From Mordavella massiliensis (lineage in GTDB: Bacteria; Bacillota; Clostridia; Lachnospirales; Lachnospiraceae), in NCBI RefSeq assembly GCF_016901695.1, contig NZ_JACJKS010000004.1:62001-126000 (forward strand): a stretch of DNA of 64,000 nt, read 5' to 3'. The notes beneath the pieces are model-generated. The model saw nothing but the letters and a program-made list of their open reading frames with translations, ran no database searches and was not told the DNA's origin. Shown piece by piece: positions 26,214 to 34,845 of the stretch; within the stretch, counting starts at the first letter, position 1; each line of letters begins with the position of its first letter. The position numbers and the translations under genes were made by a program.

Positions 26214-27887
26214 TTGAAGAAAGAGAACAATGGAAAACTGCGCATCATTCCGCTCGGAGGACTGGAGAAGATCGGAATGAACATTACTGCCTTTGAGTAC
26301 GGGGACAGTATTGTTGTTGTGGACTGCGGCCTGGCGTTCCCGGAGGACGATATGCTGGGGATCGACCTGGTCATTCCGGATGTGACCTACCTGAAGGACA
26401 ACATCCAGAAAGTCAAAGGTTTTGTCATCACCCACGGACACGAGGATCATATCGGGGCTCTGTCCTATGTGCTGCGGGAGATGAACCTGCCTATCTACGC
26501 CACAAAGCTGACGATGGGTATTATCGAGAAGAAGCTTACGGAGCACAATCTGCTGCGGAGCACGAGGAGGAAAGTGGTGCGGTTCGGACAGTCCATCAAC
26601 CTGGGGCAGTTCCGCATCGAGTTTATCAAGACAAACCACAGCATCCAGGACGCATCGGCCCTGGCTATCTACTCCCCGGCAGGCATCGTGGTGCATACGG
26701 GAGACTTTAAGGTGGACTACACGCCGGTGTTTGGAGACGCCATCGATCTGCAGCGGTTCGGCGAGATCGGCAAGAAGGGCGTGCTGGCCCTCATGTCCGA
26801 CAGCACGAACGCGGAGAGGAAAGGATTTACCCAGTCGGAGCGGACGGTGGGACACACTTTTGACCACCTGTTTGCAGAGTACAAGAACACGCGCATCATC
26901 ATCGCGACTTTTGCATCCAATGTGGACCGGGTGCAGCAGATCATCAACTCCGCGTACAAGTATGACCGGAAGGTGGTCGTGGAGGGGCGGAGCATGGTCA
27001 ATATCATCTCCACCGCCCAGGAGCTTGGCTATCTGAATGTGCCGGACAAGACTCTGATCGAGATCGACCAGCTTAAGAATTATCCGCCGGAGAAGACGGT
27101 GCTTATCACGACCGGAAGCCAGGGCGAGTCCATGGCGGCTCTGTCCAGAATGGCTGCGGACATCCATAAGAAAGTCACCATCATGCCGGGGGACACTGTC
27201 ATCTTCAGTTCCAACCCCATTCCCGGCAATGAGAAGTCCGTATCCAAGGTGATCAATGAGCTCTCCGAGAAGGGCGCCAACGTTATTTTCCAGGACGCCC
27301 ACGTGTCCGGACATGCCTGTCAGGAGGAGCTGAAGCTGATCTACTCCCTTGTAAAGCCGAAGTATGCGATCCCGATCCACGGCGAGTTCCGCCACAGGAA
27401 GGCAAACGCCGGCCTGGCGCTCTCCCTTGGCATCCCCAAGGAGAACGTGTTCATGCTGCAGTCGGGAGACGTGCTGGAGCTTGACAGCAAGGAGGCCAAG
27501 GTGGTGGACAAAGTCCATACCGGCGAGGTCCTTGTGGACGGCCTGGGCGTCGGCGATGTGGGCAATATCGTCCTTCGCGACCGGCAGCATCTGGCCGAGG
27601 ACGGGATCCTCATCGTTGTCATGACGCTGGAGAAGGGGTCCAACCGCCTGCTCGCAGGCCCGGACATCGTGTCGCGCGGATTCGTCTATGTGCGCGAGTC
27701 CGAGGGACTCATGGAGGACGCGAGGAAAGTCCTGGTGGACGCGGTCGACAATTGCCTTCACCGCCAGAGAGGCGCGGACTGGAGTAAGATCAAGCTGGTT
27801 GTCCGTGACACGATGAATGAGTTCATCTGGAAGAGGACAAAGAGAAGACCGATGATCCTTCCGATTATTATGGATGTTGACAGATAA
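26214..27887 (+). CDS. rnj: Ribonuclease J
   Basis: A 557-residue metallo-beta-lactamase/beta-CASP nuclease with 5'-3' exo and endo activity in mRNA decay and rRNA maturation. The metal motif THGHEDHIG is at about 75-83. The beta-CASP part includes SDSTNAERKGFT and the C-terminal RNase J domain follows. The start is a TTG at 26214 behind a strong GGAGGTG (26202-26208); no ATG fits the conserved N-terminus KLRIIPLGGLEKIGMN. It is the last gene of the ireB operon. Confidence 0.93.
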   Translation: MKKENNGKLRIIPLGGLEKIGMNITAFEYGDSIVVVDCGLAFPEDDMLGIDLVIPDVTYLKDNIQKVKGFVITHGHEDHIGALSYVLREMNLPIYATKLTMGIIEKKLTEHNLLRSTRRKVVRFGQSINLGQFRIEFIKTNHSIQDASALAIYSPAGIVVHTGDFKVDYTPVFGDAIDLQRFGEIGKKGVLALMSDSTNAERKGFTQSERTVGHTFDHLFAEYKNTRIIIATFASNVDRVQQIINSAYKYDRKVVVEGRSMVNIISTAQELGYLNVPDKTLIEIDQLKNYPPEKTVLITTGSQGESMAALSRMAADIHKKVTIMPGDTVIFSSNPIPGNEKSVSKVINELSEKGANVIFQDAHVSGHACQEELKLIYSLVKPKYAIPIHGEFRHRKANAGLALSLGIPKENVFMLQSGDVLELDSKEAKVVDKVHTGEVLVDGLGVGDVGNIVLRDRQHLAEDGILIVVMTLEKGSNRLLAGPDIVSRGFVYVRESEGLMEDARKVLVDAVDNCLHRQRGADWSKIKLVVRDTMNEFIWKRTKRRPMILPIIMDVDR

Positions 27888-27905
27888 TTTAAAAAAGTGT
27901 AAAGA

Positions 27906-27938
27906 GGGACGTAATACTTTTAAAAAGTGTTACGTCCC
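27906..27938. other. Long hairpin between rnj and trmR
   Basis: GGGACGTAATACTTT (27906-27920) pairs with AAGTGTTACGTCCC (27925-27938), including one G-U pair. There is no T-run on the plus strand, so it is not a classic terminator. It may protect the rnj mRNA end or form part of a trmR leader. Confidence 0.5.
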
Positions 27939-27985
27939 AAGTTCATGTAACTGGTGTGTAATTGTGTGTAAACGGATGTGCAAAT

Positions 27986-28639
27986 ATGATGATTGATGAA
28001 AGAATTTCGACTTTTCTCTATTCGCTGGAGACGCCGGAATGTCCGCTGCTGGAGGAGATTGAGCAGCGGGCGCTGGAAGAGCGGGTGCCGATCATCCGGA
28101 AGGAGACGCAGAGTTTTCTGAAAGTTCTGATGCAGATAGTAAGCCCCCGAAATATCCTGGAACTGGGGACGGCGGTCGGTTTCTCTGCCCTTGTGATGGA
28201 GCGGTATGCCCCGGAGGACTGCCATATCACGACGATCGAGAATTATGAGAAGCGGATCCCGGTGGCGAGGGAGAATTTCCGGCGCGCGGGGAAAGAGGAC
28301 CGGATCACGCTTGTAGAAGGGGATGCCCTGGAAGTGATGCAAGGGCTGGAAGGGCCCTTCGACCTGATCTTTATGGATGCGGCGAAGGCCCAGTACATCT
28401 ACTATCTTCCGGAGGCGCTGCGGCTGCTCAGAGACGGGGGAGTCCTCGTGTCTGACAATGTCCTGCAGGAGGGGGATATCCTCGAGTCCCGCTTTGCAGT
28501 GGAGCGGCGGGACCGCACGATCCATAAAAGGATGCGGGAATATCTCTACCAGCTGAAGCATGATGAACGCCTGCTGACCAGCATCCTCCCACTGGGAGAC
28601 GGGCTGGCAGTCAGTGTAAAGAAAGGAAGCAAGCTATGA
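27986..28639 (+). CDS. trmR: tRNA 5-hydroxyuridine methyltransferase TrmR
   Basis: A 217-residue class I SAM O-methyltransferase that makes 5-methoxyuridine at tRNA position 34. The SAM loop is NILELGTAVGFSALVM and FDLIFMDAAKAQY is the metal/SAM acidic region. I start at ATG 27986; an upstream GTG extension (27962) lacks a ribosome site. The ATGA overlap with a U32 hydroxylase gene is the strongest clue to TrmR rather than a catechol methyltransferase. Confidence 0.85.
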   Translation: MMIDERISTFLYSLETPECPLLEEIEQRALEERVPIIRKETQSFLKVLMQIVSPRNILELGTAVGFSALVMERYAPEDCHITTIENYEKRIPVARENFRRAGKEDRITLVEGDALEVMQGLEGPFDLIFMDAAKAQYIYYLPEALRLLRDGGVLVSDNVLQEGDILESRFAVERRDRTIHKRMREYLYQLKHDERLLTSILPLGDGLAVSVKKGSKL

Positions 28640-29862
28640 AAAAAAGACCGGAACTTCTTATACCGGCCAGCAGCCTTGAAGTGCTGAAGACAGCAGTAAA
28701 CTTTGGCGCGGATGCAGTCTATATAGGAGGAGAGGCTTTTGGCCTGCGGGCAAAGGCAAAAAATTTCTCCATGGAGGACATGGCGGAGGGGATCCGGTTC
28801 GCCCATGCCCATGGCGTGCGCGTGCATGTGACCGCCAATATCCTGGCCCACAACGACGACCTGGCCGGCGTGCGGGACTATTTTGCCGAGCTGCGAAAGC
28901 TGGGGCCGGATGCCCTCATCATCGCGGATCCGGCTGTCTTTGAGATCGCGAAGGAGGTCTGCCCTCAGATCGAGCGGCATATCAGCACACAGGCCAACAA
29001 CACGAACTACGGGACCTACAATTTCTGGTGGAAGCTGGGGGCAAAACGGGTCGTCTCCGCGCGGGAACTCTCTCTTGCCGAGATCCGTCAGATCCGCCGT
29101 CACATCCCGGAGGAGATGGAGATCGAGAGCTTCATCCACGGAGCCATGTGCATCTCCTACTCCGGCCGCTGCCTTCTGAGCAATTACTTTACCGGCCGGG
29201 ACGCAAACCAAGGCGCCTGCACCCACCCGTGCCGCTGGAAATACGCGGTTGTGGAGGAGACGCGGCCGGGCGAATACATGCCGGTCTACGAAAATGAGAG
29301 AGGCACCTTTATCTTTAATTCCAAAGACCTGTGCATGATCGGCCACATACCGGAGCTCATTGACGCCGGCATTGACAGCTTCAAGATCGAGGGGCGGATG
29401 AAGACGGCTCTCTACGTGGCTACGGTTGCCAGGACTTACCGGAAGGCGATCGACGATTACCTGACGGATCCGGCGCTGTATGAAGCGAACATGCCCTGGT
29501 ACCTGGAGCAGATCGGCAGCTGCACCCACCGGCAGTTTACAACGGGTTTCTATTTCGGGAAACCGGACGAACAGGCGCAGATCTACGACAACAGCACATA
29601 TGAGAAAGAGTACACGTATCTGGGCATTGCTGGAGCCTCCCGGGACGGGCTGTTCTGCATCGAGCAGAGAAATAAGTTCTCCGTCGGCGAACAGATCGAG
29701 ATCATGAAGCCGGACGGCAGGGATCTTCCGGTGACAGTGCGCCGGATCGTGAACGAGGACGGACAGGAGCAGGAGAGCGCGCCCCATGCAAAACAGATCG
29801 TCTACGTGGATCTGGAGGGCAAAGCGGATCCGTGCGATATACTGCGGAGAAAAGAAGAGTAG
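28636..29862 (+). CDS. trhP: U32-family tRNA uridine-34 hydroxylase (TrhP/YrrN-O type)
   Basis: A 408-residue U32 peptidase-family protein. Members called TrhP use prephenate and an FeS cluster to hydroxylate U34, making the substrate for TrmR. Visible features are LLIPASSLEVLKTAVNFGADAVYIGG at the N-terminus (quoted only as LLIPASSLEVLKTA), FIHGAMCISYSGRCLLSNY with its cysteines, and GACTHPCRW. DSFKIEGRMK is typical. It starts inside the trmR stop codon. Bacillus splits this function over two genes; only one occurs here. Confidence 0.85.
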   Translation: MKKRPELLIPASSLEVLKTAVNFGADAVYIGGEAFGLRAKAKNFSMEDMAEGIRFAHAHGVRVHVTANILAHNDDLAGVRDYFAELRKLGPDALIIADPAVFEIAKEVCPQIERHISTQANNTNYGTYNFWWKLGAKRVVSARELSLAEIRQIRRHIPEEMEIESFIHGAMCISYSGRCLLSNYFTGRDANQGACTHPCRWKYAVVEETRPGEYMPVYENERGTFIFNSKDLCMIGHIPELIDAGIDSFKIEGRMKTALYVATVARTYRKAIDDYLTDPALYEANMPWYLEQIGSCTHRQFTTGFYFGKPDEQAQIYDNSTYEKEYTYLGIAGASRDGLFCIEQRNKFSVGEQIEIMKPDGRDLPVTVRRIVNEDGQEQESAPHAKQIVYVDLEGKADPCDILRRKEE

Positions 29863-29865
29863 ATG

Positions 29866-29903
29866 AAAGCTGCGGAAACTCAGAACGAGTCCCGCAGCTT
29901 TTC
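29866..29903. terminator. Bidirectional terminator overlapping the sigK 3' end
   Basis: AAAGCTGCGG near 29868 pairs with CCGCAGCTTTT near 29893-29903. The right arm lies within the last codons of the convergent sigK gene. Confidence 0.7.
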
Positions 29904-30497
29904 AATTGCGCTCTTTTCGATCCGTGAGACATAAGAGCGGGAGATCCCAAGCACCCTTGCAATCTCCCGCTGCGTATATTCATCCTCATTGTAAAGGCCG
30001 TACCGCATCTTCAACACAAGCTGTTCCCGGGGAGAGAGAACGCTCTCGATCCTGGAGTAAAGAAGCCGTACATCATCTTTCAGGACCGCTCTTTCGTGGG
30101 CGTCATCCGCATCTGACTCGATGATGTCGAAGAGCTGGATCTCATTTCCCTCCCGGTCCGTGCCGATCGGTTCGTAGAGGGAAATGTCGCGTGACGACTT
30201 GCGGCGCGAGCGCAGATACATGAGCACTTCATTTTCGATGCATCTTGCAGCGTAGGTTCCCAGCCGCACGGCTTTGTCCGGGTTGAAAGTCACCACTGCC
30301 TTGATAAGGCCGATGGTGCCGATGGACAGAAGATCTTCCGTCTCCTCGTCCGCAGACTGGTATTTCCGGACAATGTGAGCCACCAGGCGCATATTCCGCT
30401 CGATCAGGATGTGCTTCGCTTCTGTGTCGCCTTCCGCGAATCTCTGCAGGTAGTACTGCTCCTTGGCGGCATTCAAAGGTTGGGGAAAGGATTTCAA
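29880..30497 (-). CDS. sigK: Sporulation sigma factor SigK
   Basis: A 205-residue late mother-cell sigma factor. Region 2 reads RNMRLVAHIVRKY and LLSIGTIGLIKAV; region 4 ends with YTQREIARVLGISRSYVSRIE. The start is a TTG at 30497 with GAGGTG seven bases before. The protein begins at SFPQPLN, where mature Bacillus SigK begins, so the roughly 20-residue inhibitory pro-sequence is absent. No skin-type insertion interrupts it. Both traits are known from Clostridioides difficile for the pro-sequence and imply transcriptional rather than proteolytic control. Confidence 0.88.
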   Translation of the reverse strand: MKSFPQPLNAAKEQYYLQRFAEGDTEAKHILIERNMRLVAHIVRKYQSADEETEDLLSIGTIGLIKAVVTFNPDKAVRLGTYAARCIENEVLMYLRSRRKSSRDISLYEPIGTDREGNEIQLFDIIESDADDAHERAVLKDDVRLLYSRIESVLSPREQLVLKMRYGLYNEDEYTQREIARVLGISRSYVSRIEKSAIEKLRDSF

Positions 30498-30591
30498 GAC
30501 GAAGCACCTCGCTGGCGTGGTTACTTACAGTCTATGTCAAAGAGGGGGGCTTTGTGCTTTTCCAAAAGGAAGATGGCATGGCGCGCCGCAT

Positions 30592-30620
30592 GCGTGGTAT
30601 AATGATTGCACGAAGTGCAA
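30592..30620 (+). repeat. 29-bp promoter/palindrome repeat, copy 1
   Basis: Identical to 30722-30750. It contains an extended -10 (TGG-TATAAT, -10 at 30598-30603) and the palindrome TTGCAC-GAA-GTGCAA just downstream. Confidence 0.8.
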
Positions 30621-30721
30621 TCCAGCCCGGTTGCCGGGCTGCCCTGCTGCGCAGGGATTATACCGGCGATCCACGGCTTGGGAAGTAAATGCCGCCTGCG
30701 GCGGCGCTTCCTTCCCTGCGC

Positions 30722-30750
30722 GCGTGGTATAATGATTGCACGAAGTGCAA
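30722..30750 (+). repeat. 29-bp promoter/palindrome repeat, copy 2
   Basis: Second identical copy, offset by exactly 130 bases. Its -10 is 30728-30733, followed by the palindrome and then AAAGGAGG for the PrsW-like gene. The 101 bases between copies hold three further GC-rich hairpins (CAGCCCGG/CCGGGCTG, CCCTGC/GCAGGG, GCCGC/GCGGC). Confidence 0.8.
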
Positions 30751-30770
30751 CAAAGGAGGTCATGTAAGCC

Positions 30771-31931
30771 ATGAGTAAGAGATGTCCCGGATGCGGGAGG
30801 GAAATGAAGGATACAGACCTGTTCTGCATCCACTGCGGCACAAAATATGAAGAAGGTCCACGGACAGAGGCAGACTGGCAGCCGGAATCCGGATTCGGCA
30901 TGGACGATTTTGTCCAGGCGTCCAAAAGCGGGATGGAGAAAGTGGTCAACACGCTCAACGATATGACAGGGCAGGAGGGGGAGGCGGATATCCGCCTGCG
31001 CGAGCTTGTCAGTGAAGTGTTTAAAAAGCACACGGCGGATGAGAGGGACGAGCTGTTCATCAGCGGGACGAAGAAGACGACGCCGGCGCCGGAAAACATG
31101 GTCTCGGACTGGCCCCATCCATGGCTGTTCGCCAGGATCTTTCTCATGTTCCTGCTCGTGTTTGCGGGACTGCTTGTGATGATCACACAGTTCGACAACC
31201 TGAACGGCGTGCCGGGAGCGATGTTCATCGGGGCGCTGGCGGTGCCCTTCTCCCTGATGGTCTTCTTCTGGGAGACGAATATTCCCCGCAACATCAGCAT
31301 ATTTGAGGCAGTGTCCATCTTCTTCGTGGGCGGCGTTATGTCCCTGATCTGCACGCTGATCCTCTACAATTTCATCCAGGTGGGCGAGCTGAACTACACA
31401 GGCGCCGTCCTGGTGGGGATCATTGAGGAGATAGGAAAGATCGTTGTGGTCGGCCATTATATCAAAAAGATGAACACGGGCTATATCCTGAACGGACTTC
31501 TCCTTGGAAGCTGTGTCGGCGCCGGGTTTGCGGTGTTTGAGACGGCCGGTTACGCCTTCAATGCGCTGCTCTTATCCGGCTCTGTCTCCGGGATGGTGGA
31601 CATACTCGTGCTCCGGGGCGCGATGGCGGTCGGCGGTCATACGCTCTGGGCAGCCATCTCGGCTGCGGGCCTTGTGATCGCCAAAGGGGACAGGCCTTTT
31701 GACAAAAGGTTTTACCTGGAGCCCGGATTCCTGAAATTCCTGGTGCTTGTGATCATCCTTCACGCGGTGTGGGATATGCCGATCCGGTTCGGAGAGTCCA
31801 TGTACCTTGTGCAGTGGATCCTCTGCGCGGTGGCGGTGCTCGTCGCCCTGGTGATCTTAAGCTCTGGGCTGCGGCAGATGTCGGCGGTCGTGAAGGAGGC
31901 GAAGAAGAAAAGGCTGGAAGCCGGCCTGTAA
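30771..31931 (+). CDS. PrsW-like intramembrane protease with zinc-ribbon head
   Basis: A 386-residue protein. Residues 1-30 form a zinc ribbon (CPGCGREM and CIHCGTKY). A soluble linker runs to about residue 110. Eight or so membrane helices follow, with the glutamic-protease motif GIIEEIGKIVVV near residue 225 and further conserved segments (GCVGAGFAVFETAGYAF read from the sequence as GSCVGAGFAVFETAGY). PrsW proteases cut anti-sigma factors such as RsiW in Bacillus. The target here is unknown; no sigma/anti-sigma pair is adjacent. Two copies of a promoter-like repeat lie upstream. Confidence 0.85.
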   Translation: MSKRCPGCGREMKDTDLFCIHCGTKYEEGPRTEADWQPESGFGMDDFVQASKSGMEKVVNTLNDMTGQEGEADIRLRELVSEVFKKHTADERDELFISGTKKTTPAPENMVSDWPHPWLFARIFLMFLLVFAGLLVMITQFDNLNGVPGAMFIGALAVPFSLMVFFWETNIPRNISIFEAVSIFFVGGVMSLICTLILYNFIQVGELNYTGAVLVGIIEEIGKIVVVGHYIKKMNTGYILNGLLLGSCVGAGFAVFETAGYAFNALLLSGSVSGMVDILVLRGAMAVGGHTLWAAISAAGLVIAKGDRPFDKRFYLEPGFLKFLVLVIILHAVWDMPIRFGESMYLVQWILCAVAVLVALVILSSGLRQMSAVVKEAKKKRLEAGL

Positions 31932-31943
31932 AAGAAAACAGTG

Positions 31944-31977
31944 TCCTCCCCGCCTGGCAGGTGGGCGGGGAGTGACA
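31944..31977 (+). terminator. Probable terminator hairpin after the PrsW-like gene
   Basis: CTCCCCGCC pairs with GGCGGGGAG, flanked by GTGTC and TGACA. No immediate T-run follows, so efficiency is doubtful. Confidence 0.5.
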
Positions 31978-32131
31978 CGAAATCCTCAGATTTTTCTTGC
32001 CAAGTCTGCGCAACAGGCGTATACTATTCATACTTTCTAAAGTTTCATAATTTTTCATTGTATTCCAGGGCATATCGCCCGGACAGTTTCAATTGGCACA
32101 ATTTTAAAAATGCAAAAAAGGAGGCATGCGC

Positions 32132-33691
32132 ATGAGTCTTGGCATGGTGTGTTCGGCGGCCCTCCACGGCCTGGAAGTGAAATTCATCCGCGTGGAGGCG
32201 GACTTAAGCAACGGCCTTCCCATGTTCCACATGGTGGGCTACCTTTCGGGGGAAGTGAAGGAGGCGGGAGAGCGGGTGCGCACGGCCATCCGCAACAGCG
32301 GCCTTGAGATCCCGGTGAAAAAGACAGTGATCAACCTCTCTCCGGGCAGCGTCCGCAAGCGCGGCGCGTCTTTTGACCTGCCCATCGCCCTGGCGATCCT
32401 GCTCTCCCAGGGGCTGGTAAGCGGGGCGGCCCTCAAAGGGGCGCTGGCCGTGGGAGAACTGGGGCTGGACGGCAGCATCCGGGATGTGGCGGGCGTCCTG
32501 CCGATCGTGTGGGAGGCGGGGAAGCAGGGGTACCGCTTCTGCATCGTCCCGCCGGGGAATGAGAAGGAAGCCCGGCTTGCAGCTGGCATCCCGGTCCTTG
32601 CAGCCGGCAGTCTGTCAGAACTTCTGACTCTGCTTGCCATGGGGGAACCTGCCGCCGGGGCGGGACAAAGCGGCCGGACGGACGGGGCGGCAAAAGACGG
32701 GGACTGGCAGGAGATGGAATTCCAGGAGGATTTCTGTGAGGTGCGGGGGCAGGAGGCGGTCAAACGCTCGGCGGAGATCGCGGTGGCAGGCGGCCACAAT
32801 TTCCTCATGATCGGTCCGCCCGGCAGCGGCAAATCCATGATCGCCAGGCGGATTCCCACCATCCTGCCGCCGCTCTCCATGGAGGAGGCTCTGGAGATCA
32901 CGAAGATATACAGCATCCAGGGCATGCTGGACAAGGACACGCCGCTCATGCGCAGGCGCCCCTTCCGGGAAGTGCACCACACAGCCACCCGGGCGGCGCT
33001 CATTGGCGGCGGAGCGGTCCCGGCGCCGGGGGAGATCTCGCTGGCGCACCGGGGCGTCCTTTTCCTGGACGAACTCTCCGAGTTCCAGAGGCCGGTGCTG
33101 GATGTGCTGCGCCAGCCTCTGGAGGAGAAGCGGATCCGGCTGACCCGGAAGCAGGGCGTGTACGAATTCCCGGCTGATTTCATGCTGGCGGCAGCCATGA
33201 ACCCCTGTCCCTGCGGGTACTATCCGGATGCCTCCCGGTGCACCTGCGCGCCGGGCAGCATCAGCCGGTATCTGGGAAAAGTCAGCCAGCCGTTCCTGGA
33301 CCGCATCGATATCTGCATGGACACGCCGGCGGTGGACTACAGGAGCCTGCGGGCGGGAGAGGGCGGGGAGACATCCGCCCGGATCCGGGAACGGGTCATG
33401 GAGGCGCGACAGAGGCAGGCATTCCGCTACAGGCAGGAACCCTTCGCGGTCAACGCCGCCGTGCCGGCCAGGAAGATACCGGTCTACTGCGCCCTGGACA
33501 CGCAGGGGGACGAGATGCTCTCCCAGGCGTTCCGGCAGATGGGCCTGACGGCCAGAACCTGCCACAAGGTGCTGAAGGTCGCCCGCACCATTGCGGACCT
33601 GGCGGGCGAAGAAGCGATACAGAGCGCGCATCTGGCGGAGGCGGTGGGCTACCGGCTGCCGGATGCAAAATACTGGGGGAATCTGCGATGA
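32132..33691 (+). CDS. comM: YifB/ComM-family AAA ATPase
   Basis: A 519-residue Mg-chelatase-like ATPase. Homologue ComM is a hexameric helicase for branch migration during transformation in Gram-negatives. The start at 32132 is seven bases from AAAGGAGG; the ATG at 32126 is too close. The N-terminal ChlI domain (about 20-140) is followed by Walker A GPPGSGKSMIARR and Walker B GVLFLDELSEF, and a Cys motif in MNPCPCGYY. The dprA start overlaps its stop. Confidence 0.92.
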   Translation: MSLGMVCSAALHGLEVKFIRVEADLSNGLPMFHMVGYLSGEVKEAGERVRTAIRNSGLEIPVKKTVINLSPGSVRKRGASFDLPIALAILLSQGLVSGAALKGALAVGELGLDGSIRDVAGVLPIVWEAGKQGYRFCIVPPGNEKEARLAAGIPVLAAGSLSELLTLLAMGEPAAGAGQSGRTDGAAKDGDWQEMEFQEDFCEVRGQEAVKRSAEIAVAGGHNFLMIGPPGSGKSMIARRIPTILPPLSMEEALEITKIYSIQGMLDKDTPLMRRRPFREVHHTATRAALIGGGAVPAPGEISLAHRGVLFLDELSEFQRPVLDVLRQPLEEKRIRLTRKQGVYEFPADFMLAAAMNPCPCGYYPDASRCTCAPGSISRYLGKVSQPFLDRIDICMDTPAVDYRSLRAGEGGETSARIRERVMEARQRQAFRYRQEPFAVNAAVPARKIPVYCALDTQGDEMLSQAFRQMGLTARTCHKVLKVARTIADLAGEEAIQSAHLAEAVGYRLPDAKYWGNLR

Positions 33692-34803
33692 AGTACGAGT
33701 ACTGGCTGGCCTCCATCCGTCCCCTGTCCGACCGGAAGAAGGAGCGCATCCGGGAGCGGGCGGGCAGCGGGGAGGCCGCATATTATATAGAAGAAAAAGA
33801 ACTGGCGGGCATGGAATTTCTGACAGAAAAGGACAGGGAAGTCATCCGTCTTTTTCGGAAAAAACGGGATCCGGCGGCAGAGTATGACAGACTTAAGGAA
33901 CAGGGGATCCGCTTTGTGCCCTGCTTTGATCCGGCCTATCCGGGGCGGCTGAAGCGCACCGCCGGCTACCCCTACGCCCTGTATGTCAAAGGGCGGCTTC
34001 CCGAGGATGCGCGCCCCTCGGTGGCGATCGTGGGGGCAAGGCAGTGCAGCGCTTACGGGGAGGGACAGGCGCTTAGGTTCGCCCGGTACCTGGCGCAGCG
34101 GGGCGTGCAGATCGTAAGCGGCATGGCGCTCGGCATCGACGGCGCCGCGGGAAGAGGAGCCATAAACGGCGGAGGAGACACATATGCTGTACTGGGGTCC
34201 GGGGCGGACGTGTGCTACCCGGCGCAGAACAAGGGGCTGTACGGCGATATCATAAAGACCGGGGGCATCCTGTCCGAGCAGCTTCCCGGGACAGCGCCCA
34301 GGCGGGAGTATTTCCCGGCCCGCAACCGGATCATCAGCGCCCTCGCGGACGCGGTCCTTGTCATGGAGGCCAGGCAGAAGAGCGGCTCCCTCATCACGGC
34401 GGACATGGCGCTGGAGCAGGGGCGGGACGTGTATGTCCTCCCGGGGCCTGTGGACAGTCCCTTAAGCCGGGGCTGCAATGAGCTGATCCGGCAGGGCGCC
34501 GGGATCCTGCTCAGTCCGGAGGAACTGCTGGAGGAGCTGGCACCGGATCTTGCCGCCGGGCGCGGGGGCTGCGCGGGGCCCGGAACCGCGGCAGGAGCGG
34601 AGAAATCAGACAAAATTGAAAAAGTGCTTGAAAGTACCGAAAATATAGTGTATAGTTGTGTCGGTCTGTATCCCGGGAGTCTTGGCAGCCTTCTGGAGAA
34701 GACGGGACTCTCCCCGTCCGTTCTCATGGAGACGCTTGTGGCGCTGCAGTTGAAGGGATACGTGAAGGAAATTTCAAAAGGCTATTACATCCGCGCCAGG
34801 TGA
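33688..34803 (+). CDS. dprA: DNA-processing protein DprA
   Basis: A 371-residue protein that loads RecA on incoming single-stranded DNA. The start ATG overlaps the preceding stop (ATGA). The Rossmann-like core includes VAIVGARQCSAYGEG, SGMALGIDGAAGRGA and YFPARNRIISALADAVLV. A C-terminal winged-helix (about 305-370) is present. With comM and topA this forms a conserved Firmicute cluster. No competence uptake genes are seen here. Confidence 0.93.
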   Translation: MKYEYWLASIRPLSDRKKERIRERAGSGEAAYYIEEKELAGMEFLTEKDREVIRLFRKKRDPAAEYDRLKEQGIRFVPCFDPAYPGRLKRTAGYPYALYVKGRLPEDARPSVAIVGARQCSAYGEGQALRFARYLAQRGVQIVSGMALGIDGAAGRGAINGGGDTYAVLGSGADVCYPAQNKGLYGDIIKTGGILSEQLPGTAPRREYFPARNRIISALADAVLVMEARQKSGSLITADMALEQGRDVYVLPGPVDSPLSRGCNELIRQGAGILLSPEELLEELAPDLAAGRGGCAGPGTAAGAEKSDKIEKVLESTENIVYSCVGLYPGSLGSLLEKTGLSPSVLMETLVALQLKGYVKEISKGYYIRAR

Positions 34804-34845
34804 GCGCGGGGATGGCCGCAGACGTATGGGAGGAAAAAATAAGAC

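Noticed and set aside
27906-27938. Rho-independent terminator of rnj
   Set aside because: The stem is strong but no T-run follows on the plus strand; kept as a hairpin of unknown role.
30592-30750. CRISPR array
   Set aside because: Only two repeats, 130 bases apart, containing a promoter motif; no cas genes in the window.
30521-31457. Two overlapping minus-strand open frames across the PrsW gene and repeat region
   Set aside because: They run through promoters and hairpins and oppose a well-supported gene.
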